Shown: one piece after another, positions 7,897 through 13,300 of the stretch
Position numbering within the stretch: the first letter of the stretch is position 1
Layout: every line of letters begins with the position of its first letter
Source of the DNA: Lachnospiraceae bacterium UBA3863
GTDB lineage: Bacteria; Bacillota; Clostridia; Lachnospirales; Lachnospiraceae
Direction of reading: 5' to 3'
Assembly: GCA_002392385.1 (NCBI GenBank)
Contig: DGGX01000001.1
Coordinates: 1 to 13,300, forward strand
Length of the DNA: 13,300 nt
Position numbers and translations under genes: made by a program
Notes under the pieces: generated by a model
Told to the model about the DNA's origin: nothing
The model's database searches: none
Seen by the model: the letters and a program-made list of their open reading frames with translations, nothing else

Positions 7897-8922
7897 TTAT
7901 TTATGTATATGGCCCCCGTTCACAGCCCTGTAGAAGGCTGCCGGCGCTTCTGTCCTGATCTCCCTGCCCCGCAGTGCCGGGGACAGGGAGGGGGCCGTCT
8001 CAGGGCTGTCAGGGAAGACCAGCCGGTAACAATAGAGATACTGTCCCGGAAGCCGGCTGCCGGGGCGTCGTCTGCCGTATTTGGGATCCCCCACAAGGGG
8101 ATGGCCGGCCGCGGCGAACTGGGCGCGGATCTGGTGGGTCTTGCCGGTGATCAGCTCCGCCTCGATGAGGGAGCAGTCCGTTCCTGTCCGCAGGACACGG
8201 TAGCGGGTGCAGGCCTCCGCGCCCTGGTCCGAGACGGCGGTCACGCCGGCTGTCCGGTCCCGCTGCAATCTGTCCCGCAGGGTCCCCTGACCCCGCATCT
8301 GTCCTTCCGCCACAGCCAGATAATACTTGTGAAGGGTCCTCTCCCGGAGCATCTCCGTCAGAGCCCGGCTCCCCCGCAGGGTCTTGCCGCACAGGAGGAG
8401 TCCTCCCGTGTTCCGGTCCAGACGGTTGCACACAGACGGGCGGAAGCCCTGCAGGCTCTCGTAGAAGCGCTGCCCTCCTTCTGTCATGCCGCCGGCCCTG
8501 TCCCAGAGACAGGCCAGGAGCCATTCGTTCATAGAGATATCCGCGTCGGTGCTCTTCTGGGACAGGACACCGAAGGGCTTGTCCACGATCAGGACGTCCT
8601 CGTCCTCGTAGAGGATGGCGTCAGGGCCCAGCTGGCTCCCGATCAGGTCCAGGGCCCTGCGGCTCTGGTCACAGAATTCCTCGAAGCTGGTGCGCTCCTT
8701 CTTCACGGAGAGCTCTTCCAGGCTGGCGTCTGACAGAAACACCTGTATCTCGTCACCGGCCTTGAGCAGCTCCCGGCCCTCCGCCCGTGTCCCGTTCAGC
8801 TTGACGGTCTTCTTGCGCAGGAATTTGCGCAGGAGGGAATACGGCGCACCCGGAAGGATACGCCCCAGATATTTATCCAGACGCTGTCCTGCCTGGCTGT
8901 CATCCACCACATATGCCCTCAT
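7897..8922 (-). CDS. RluA-family 23S rRNA pseudouridine synthase (RluC/RluD type)
   Basis: This 341-residue protein has an N-terminal S4 RNA-binding domain at about residues 13-60 (QRLDKYLGRILPGAP, RKKTVKLNGTRA). An RluA catalytic domain follows, with NRLDRNTGG at 167-175 and predicted catalytic Asp169; the family form is usually HRLDRxTSG. Later core motifs are KTHQIRAQFA at 261-270 and GHPLVGDPKYG at 273-283. Such enzymes isomerise uridines to pseudouridine in rRNA. The layout and length resemble RluC/RluD, but the target position cannot be read from sequence, so I give no symbol. The ATG at 8922 is 7 nt after the upstream gene, and recU follows at 17 nt. Confidence 0.92.
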   Translation of the reverse strand: MRAYVVDDSQAGQRLDKYLGRILPGAPYSLLRKFLRKKTVKLNGTRAEGRELLKAGDEIQVFLSDASLEELSVKKERTSFEEFCDQSRRALDLIGSQLGPDAILYEDEDVLIVDKPFGVLSQKSTDADISMNEWLLACLWDRAGGMTEGGQRFYESLQGFRPSVCNRLDRNTGGLLLCGKTLRGSRALTEMLRERTLHKYYLAVAEGQMRGQGTLRDRLQRDRTAGVTAVSDQGAEACTRYRVLRTGTDCSLIEAELITGKTHQIRAQFAAAGHPLVGDPKYGRRRPGSRLPGQYLYCYRLVFPDSPETAPSLSPALRGREIRTEAPAAFYRAVNGGHIHK

Positions 8923-8929
8923 GCCGACC

Positions 8930-9505
8930 TCACAGTGACGCGGCCAGAAGGGCGTTCATGACGCCTTCCGTCTCGTCCGTCTGCTCTACCGCCTCCGCGG
9001 CGGACTGCCCGAGCTTCGTAAGATATCCCTCATACTGTCCCAGGTCGGATGTGACCGTAATATGGGTGCCGGCGATCCCGTTTCTCTCCAGCACGTCGCG
9101 CATATGGGCCTCACAGGCCCGGCAGTCGGTCTCTGTATTCTCTGTATAGGCATAGAGATCACGGCCTGCGGCAGCCACATGACTCAGAGCATAATTTCTG
9201 TCATAAGATGTCATAAAAAGGTCATAAGCGCCGCGCAGACTGCCGGCCGCCTTCCTGATCCTCTCCGCCGCTTCCGGGCTGCATCCCCGGGCACGCAGGA
9301 GCATGACCAGGTTGACGGCGCTGTTGCCGGCGGGCAGGGCGCTGACAGCCGCCAGAATGGTGAATATGTTCTTATTGGTGCCCAGAAGGAGCATGGGCAC
9401 GAAATACAGCACCAGCACGACGGCCAGAAGGCCGCCCGTGATCAGAGCCCGCCGCCGCAGGGCGCCGGCAAGATATCCGTATTCTCCCTTATGTGGTCCG
9501 ATCAT
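8930..9505 (-). CDS. Uncharacterised two-helix membrane protein with CxxC motif
   Basis: I do not recognise this 191-residue protein. A basic N-terminus (ALRRRALITGG) leads into a hydrophobic helix at about residues 21-41, then a short loop and a second hydrophobic stretch at about 47-70. Both ends are therefore probably cytoplasmic, with the RRR flank on the inside. The soluble C-terminal part (about 75-191) holds DCRACEAHM, a CxxC (Cys128, Cys131) that could bind metal or be redox-active. It also has an ITVTSDLGQYEGYLTKLGQ segment. Coding use matches the neighbours. The ATG at 9505 is preceded by GAGGAGG with short spacing. It is the first gene after the terminator at 9535-9565 and is 7 nt from the RluA gene. 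Confidence 0.75.
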   Translation of the reverse strand: MIGPHKGEYGYLAGALRRRALITGGLLAVVLVLYFVPMLLLGTNKNIFTILAAVSALPAGNSAVNLVMLLRARGCSPEAAERIRKAAGSLRGAYDLFMTSYDRNYALSHVAAAGRDLYAYTENTETDCRACEAHMRDVLERNGIAGTHITVTSDLGQYEGYLTKLGQSAAEAVEQTDETEGVMNALLAASL

Positions 9506-9524
9506 GCTCCTCCTCTGTGGTCCT

Positions 9525-9565
9525 GATTAAGGAAAGGCATCCTCCCGCTCAGCGAAAGGATGCCT
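9525..9565 (-). terminator. Strong intrinsic terminator after the coiled-coil gene
   Basis: On the minus strand AGGCATCCTTTCGC-TGA-GCGGGAGGATGCCT forms a 14-bp stem (two U-G pairs) with a 3-nt loop at 9565-9535, followed by TTCCTTAA. The outer 9 bp are perfect. It lies 25 nt after the stop of the gene at 9591 and 29 nt before the start at 9505. On the plus strand the hairpin is followed by GCATTC, so it works only leftwards. Confidence 0.85.
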
Positions 9566-9590
9566 GCATTCATTCCTGCTCTGTGGCGGA

Positions 9591-10229
9591 TCAGTTCAGC
9601 ATATCCGCCCGGGCGTAATCCTCTTCCTCTTCGAAGGTCTCCTCCGGCTCCTCGCCGGTCTCGGCCTCCTCCTGAACTTCCTCTCCTTCGGGCTCTCCGT
9701 AGAGCTCATTGCGGTTCTGACGGACCGTCTCGAGATAGTTGCTCAGGTTTTCATGAAGATTTGAGAAGATGCCCGTCATGCCGTTCAGGGCGTCGGCCGT
9801 ATATCTCTCCGTTCCGGCAAGCAGATCGTCGAGATACTGGGCGGCGCTGGCGCGATAAGCGTCCGCGTCCTCTCTGGCCCTGTCAATGATGCTCTGGGCT
9901 TCCTGCGTCGCAGTGCTCACGATGTTCTGCGCCTCGCGGTGGGCCTGCTGTACGATCTCATGCTCGTTGACCAGTTCGTTGGTATGGATGGTCGCCTCAT
10001 TGATCATCTCCTGCGCCTTCCTTCTGGCCTCGTCCAGAATGGAATCGCGGTTGTTGATGATCCTCTGATAATGACGGATCTCGTCGGGGGTCCTGGCTCT
10101 GAGTTCCTCCAGAAGGCCGTCGATCTCGTCCTTGTCCACGATGATATTGGTCTTGGAAAACTTCTGATACTTACAACTGTCAATATAATCTTCGATCTGG
10201 TCGATCTGCTGTTCGATCTTACTGCTCAT
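9591..10229 (-). CDS. Coiled-coil protein of unknown function, ATP-synthase-B/DivIVA-like helix, acidic tail
   Basis: This 212-residue protein is mostly one long predicted alpha helix. Residues of about 50-135 are rich in Ala, Glu, Gln and Arg with heptad-like spacing (EARRKAQEMINEA, REAQNIVSTATQEAQSIIDRA). This resembles the stalk subunits of F- and V-type ATPases and DivIVA-like scaffolds; automated pipelines often call such proteins 'ATPase', which the sequence does not support. The N-terminus SSKIEQQIDQIEDYIDSCKY also appears helical. Residues of about 179-205 form a very acidic, probably disordered tail. There is no Walker motif and no membrane segment. I chose the ATG at 10229 (GGAG upstream) because an in-frame start at 10337 would overlap coaD and add a non-homologous basic stretch. 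It lies 28 nt after coaD and ends the operon. Confidence 0.8.
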   Translation of the reverse strand: MSSKIEQQIDQIEDYIDSCKYQKFSKTNIIVDKDEIDGLLEELRARTPDEIRHYQRIINNRDSILDEARRKAQEMINEATIHTNELVNEHEIVQQAHREAQNIVSTATQEAQSIIDRAREDADAYRASAAQYLDDLLAGTERYTADALNGMTGIFSNLHENLSNYLETVRQNRNELYGEPEGEEVQEEAETGEEPEETFEEEEDYARADMLN

Positions 10230-10257
10230 CCCGCGTCTCCTTGCCTGCGCCCGCAAT

Positions 10258-10752
10258 TCACTGCGCCTGAATCTGACGATACTTCTCCCTGACCTTTTCC
10301 TCCACAAAGGGGGGAACACACTGGGAAATGTCTCCATTAAAGGAAGCGATCTCCCTTACCGCGGATGAATTCAGATAGGCATATTCCAGACTCGTGGTCA
10401 GGAATATGGTATCCAGTTCACCGTGTGACAGCAGACGGTTGGTCTGTGCGATCTGCAGCTCATATTCGAAATCCGTCACGGCACGCAGGCCGCGGATGGC
10501 GGTGTGGACACCGATGGATCTCGCATAATCGATCAGCAGACCAAAGAACCAGTCCACCTTAACATTCGGTATATCTCCTGTCACTTTTCGTAACATTTTA
10601 ACACGTTCATCCACAGAAAACAATGGAGTTTTTGCCCGATTGTCGAGGACCGCGATGGTGACCTCATCGAACATCTCAGCCGCCCGGCGGATGATATCCA
10701 GGTGACCGTAGGTGACCGGATCAAAGCTTCCCGGATAGACTGCCTTCTTCAT
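10258..10752 (-). CDS. coaD: Phosphopantetheine adenylyltransferase
   Basis: This 164-residue protein catalyses the penultimate step of coenzyme A synthesis, transfer of AMP from ATP to 4'-phosphopantetheine. It begins [20 protein letters not shown], the CoaD form of the nucleotidyltransferase signature with His17 in the GH motif. [14 protein letters not shown] (88-101) and [15 protein letters not shown] (127-141) are further family motifs. Length and start are typical. The ATG at 10752 has GGGAGG with an 8-nt spacer. It is 32 nt downstream of rsmD, a pairing common in Firmicutes. Confidence 0.97.
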   Translation of the reverse strand: MKKAVYPGSFDPVTYGHLDIIRRAAEMFDEVTIAVLDNRAKTPLFSVDERVKMLRKVTGDIPNVKVDWFFGLLIDYARSIGVHTAIRGLRAVTDFEYELQIAQTNRLLSHGELDTIFLTTSLEYAYLNSSAVREIASFNGDISQCVPPFVEEKVREKYRQIQAQ

Positions 10753-10784
10753 AATGCTTACCTCCCTTATTCCATGACATCTGA

Positions 10785-11348
10785 TCAGAATGTCTCATTC
10801 ACTTTTCTGCGGATAAAGAGGTGCCGGTTGGCCCTGTAATCCTTCTCTCTTACGATCTCCAGTCCCGTGCTGTCCAGGAAGGACAGATCCGAATCCAGGG
10901 ACGTCTCCAGGACGATCAGTGTATCTTCGTTGACATAGGGCTGTCTGTCCAGGGCGGTGAGGATCTGGGCCGCCATGTCCGAGGCATAGGGCGGATCCAG
11001 ATAGACGATGTCCACCGCCTTCTCGTGGACCTGATAGAGGGCGCTCAGCACGTCTCTCTTCAGGAGCACGGCCCTGTCCTCCAGGTGGGTGGTGTGAAGG
11101 TTCTTCTGGATGCAAGCAATGGCATTGCGCCCGTTCTCGGCAAAATAAGCCCTGGCCGCTCCCCTGCTCAGCGCCTCGATGCCGATCTGGCCGCTCCCGG
11201 CGCAGAGATCCAGAAACACACATCCCGAAATGTCGGGCATCAGTATATTGAAAAGCGTTTCTTTGATAATGTCCTGCGTGGGACGGGTATCCATCCCCTC
11301 AGGTGTCACAAGACGGAGCCTGCGGGCTGTTCCTGCGATCACTCTCAT
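10785..11348 (-). CDS. rsmD: 16S rRNA (guanine-N2)-methyltransferase RsmD
   Basis: This 187-residue protein is an S-adenosylmethionine-dependent rRNA methyltransferase; family members methylate N2 of G966 of 16S rRNA (E. coli numbering). It starts [13 protein letters not shown] and has the [16 protein letters not shown] segment at 21-36. [18 protein letters not shown] (47-64) is the SAM-binding motif, and the catalytic DPPY is at 118-121. Length is normal for the family. The ATG at 11348 has GGAGGA upstream, 18 nt after the topoisomerase gene, with coaD 32 nt downstream. Confidence 0.95.
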   Translation of the reverse strand: MRVIAGTARRLRLVTPEGMDTRPTQDIIKETLFNILMPDISGCVFLDLCAGSGQIGIEALSRGAARAYFAENGRNAIACIQKNLHTTHLEDRAVLLKRDVLSALYQVHEKAVDIVYLDPPYASDMAAQILTALDRQPYVNEDTLIVLETSLDSDLSFLDSTGLEIVREKDYRANRHLFIRRKVNETF

Positions 11349-11366
11349 GGTCTTCCTCCATAACGG

Positions 11367-13300
11367 TCAGCTTCTCTTTGTGCCTTTGGTATCCCTCGAT
11401 CCGGTCCGCAGCCTGGCCAGGTCCACGGTCTTGTCGCCGGCCTCTGCCGTGATCTGCTCGCCGTCATTCAGGAGCCAGACGGCTTCAATGCTGTCCTTGT
11501 CTTGCAGCCGCATGCCGCGGACGCCCGCTGCCGTCTTCTTCTGGACAGGGATCTGTTCAAGCGGGAATTTCAGGAAGAAGCCGCCGCGGCTCTTCATGAC
11601 AACCCTGGACTGGCCCTGCAGGATCTTGACCTCCCGCAGGGTATCGCCCTCGCCCAGTTTGGTCGCGGCCACGGTCCTTCTGGTCACGTCGAATTCTCCG
11701 CCGTCCACCACCTTGCAGAGGGAGGCGTCCGTGACAAAAAGGAGACGGTAGAGGTTGAGGTCCTTCTGGCTGGCCGCCAGGATGATCTCCTCCTTGCTGC
11801 TGTCATAGCCGCTGATATTGTCCACGGGCACGCCCTTGTCCCTCAGCTTCCCGGCCGGAAGATCCTGGACCTTGAGGGTGTGCAGCTGACCTGTGTCCGT
11901 AAAGAGACAGATCTTGCCGCCGCTGCGGCAGGGGAAGTGATACTTGTAGCTCTCTTCCACGGCCTCCTTGTTGCGCTCGTAGAGGGAGACCTCCATGGTC
12001 TTGGCATAGCCGAAACGGTCCAGGACAAAGATCAGCTCCCTGTCCTCGTTCTGGTCGGCGGCCACGTAGACGGCCTCCTCAGCGTTGGTGATCTCCGTTC
12101 TTCGGGGACGTCCGTACTTGTCCGCCAGGGAACGCAGCTCGCCCCGCAGGACCGCCGTCATGGAGGACCGCTCGTCCAGTATATCCTCATAACGGTAGAT
12201 ATTGGCTACCGTCTCTTCGTGCTCCTTCATGAGGGCGTCCAGCTCCAGACCGATCAGTCTGTAGAGACGCATCTCCAGGATGGCGTCCGCCTGCGCCTCC
12301 GTAAACTGCAGCTGGGAGGCCATGATCCGGGATTCTCCGGTGCGGAAGCGGATGCCCTCCGTCTCGCCGCTGACCAGGCACCTTTTGGCCATGGCCCTGT
12401 CCTTGGAGCCCCGCAGGACCTCAATGATCAGGTCGATGACGTTGACTGCCTTGATCAGGCCTTCCTGGATCTCCCTTCTGTTCTTCTCCTTCTCCAGAAG
12501 GTTCTCATACTTGCGGGTGGCGGTCTCGTAGAGGAAATCGATGTTGGCCTGCAGGACCTGCCTGAGCCCCATGGTCTCCGGCCGCCCGCCGCTGATGGCC
12601 AGCATGTTGACGCCGAAGGTGTCCTCCAGCTTCGTCTTCTTGTAAAGAATATTCTTTATCTTCTCGGTATCCGCGCCCTTCCGAAGCTCCAGAACGATGC
12701 GGATTCCTTCCTTGCTGGACTGGTTGGAAATATCCGTCACGTCCGGCAGAAGCTTCGCCTCCGCCAGGTCCGCGATGTCCTGCAGGCACTTGTTGATGCC
12801 CGCCCCGATCATGGTATAGGGAATCTCGGTGATGACCAGACGGTCTTTATCCGTCTTTCTTCTGCCCTCTTCCACCTCCATCTTCGCCCGGAGTCTGAGC
12901 TTTCCGGCGCCGGTGGCATAGATCTCCTCCAGGTCAGATGCATTTGCCACGATTCCTCCGGTGGGGAAATCCGGTCCGTGAAGGTATCCGAGAAGCTCTC
13001 CCGCGGTCAGCAGCTGGTTGTCAACGAAGGCCAGCGCCGTGTCGATGACCTCCCCCAGATTGTGGGTGGGAATGCTGGTGCTCATGCCGACGGCGATGCC
13101 CTCGGATCCGTTGATCAGAAGGTTCGGGACGCGGACCGGAAGAACCTCCGGCTCCTGCTCCGTCTCGTCGTAGTTGGGTATAAAGCGGACCGTCTTGTCC
13201 AGATCCTTCAGATACACATCCTGTGTGAACTTCTGAAGCCTCGCCTCGGTATAACGCATGGCTGCGGCGCCGTCTCCCTCGATGGAACCGAAGTTGCCGT
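11367..13300 (-). CDS. parC: Type II DNA topoisomerase subunit A, topoisomerase IV-like (5' end missing)
   Basis: The gene enters from the right edge; 643 residues are visible and roughly 110-120 are missing from the N-terminus. The first visible residues are [21 protein letters not shown], which contain the catalytic tyrosine (codon 13253-13251) that forms the 5'-phosphotyrosine link. Next come [20 protein letters not shown] and PDFPTGG of the breakage-reunion core, a coiled-coil arm (about 12200-12600), and a C-terminal region with degenerate beta-propeller blades. I see no GyrA box (QRRGGKG-like), which argues for the topoisomerase IV A subunit rather than gyrase A. The enzyme cuts and passes duplex DNA with a ParE partner that is not visible here. 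The methionine at 13259 is internal, not the start. Confidence 0.85.
   Translation of the reverse strand, partial: GNFGSIEGDGAAAMRYTEARLQKFTQDVYLKDLDKTVRFIPNYDETEQEPEVLPVRVPNLLINGSEGIAVGMSTSIPTHNLGEVIDTALAFVDNQLLTAGELLGYLHGPDFPTGGIVANASDLEEIYATGAGKLRLRAKMEVEEGRRKTDKDRLVITEIPYTMIGAGINKCLQDIADLAEAKLLPDVTDISNQSSKEGIRIVLELRKGADTEKIKNILYKKTKLEDTFGVNMLAISGGRPETMGLRQVLQANIDFLYETATRKYENLLEKEKNRREIQEGLIKAVNVIDLIIEVLRGSKDRAMAKRCLVSGETEGIRFRTGESRIMASQLQFTEAQADAILEMRLYRLIGLELDALMKEHEETVANIYRYEDILDERSSMTAVLRGELRSLADKYGRPRRTEITNAEEAVYVAADQNEDRELIFVLDRFGYAKTMEVSLYERNKEAVEESYKYHFPCRSGGKICLFTDTGQLHTLKVQDLPAGKLRDKGVPVDNISGYDSSKEEIILAASQKDLNLYRLLFVTDASLCKVVDGGEFDVTRRTVAATKLGEGDTLREVKILQGQSRVVMKSRGGFFLKFPLEQIPVQKKTAAGVRGMRLQDKDSIEAVWLLNDGEQITAEAGDKTVDLARLRTGSRDTKGTKRS

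Noticed and set aside
10230..10337. Upstream start for the coiled-coil gene, adding 36 residues
   Set aside because: The added part overlaps the coaD end, is basic and unlike the rest, while the ATG at 10229 has a good ribosome binding site.

Overview
The window is a stretch of core chromosome in which every convincing gene lies on the minus strand, so it reads from right to left. The gene set points to a GC-rich member of the Clostridia, most likely Lachnospiraceae. The evidence is an L27 with a cleavable N-terminal extension next to the Prp protease, RecU, a short-form HisG paired with HisZ, Obg with a C-terminal OCT domain, and the order obg-yhbY-nadD. The family-level assignment is inference from gene content and order. 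I saw no mobile element, CRISPR array, tRNA or rRNA.

Right block (13300 to about 9528): the 3' part of a type II topoisomerase A subunit (ParC-like, cut by the window edge), then rsmD (16S rRNA methyltransferase), coaD (coenzyme A synthesis) and an uncharacterised acidic-tailed coiled-coil protein. Gaps are 18 to 32 nt and the block ends in the only strong intrinsic terminator I found, a 14-bp stem.

Middle block (9505 to 2932): a small two-helix membrane protein of unknown function, an RluA-family pseudouridine synthase with an S4 domain, recU, then hisZ-hisG-hisD-hisIE. Spacing is tight, with gaps of 7 to 38 nt, a 13-nt overlap between hisZ and hisG, and a hisIE ribosome binding site that overlaps the hisD stop codon. 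The his genes supply the two-subunit ATP phosphoribosyltransferase (step 1), the HisE and HisI activities (steps 2 and 3) and histidinol dehydrogenase (last steps). hisA, hisF, hisH, hisB and hisC are not in this window. The HisIE protein carries about 195 extra N-terminal residues that look like a shortened, catalytically dead HisA/HisF-type barrel.

Left block (about 2902 to 1): a good sigma-A-type promoter and a roughly 137-nt leader precede rplU-prp-rpmA (L21, the L27-processing protease, L27), followed by obg, yhbY and the first 19 codons of nadD. This is a ribosome-assembly cluster: Prp trims L27, L27 enters the 50S subunit, and Obg and YhbY act in large-subunit maturation. The leader contains two mutually exclusive pairings, one of which reaches the rplU ribosome binding region, so it may be an L21-type autoregulatory leader.

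No wholly new system is evident. The points most worth a second look are the HisA/F-like extension of HisIE, the rplU leader, and the two uncharacterised proteins on either side of the terminator.
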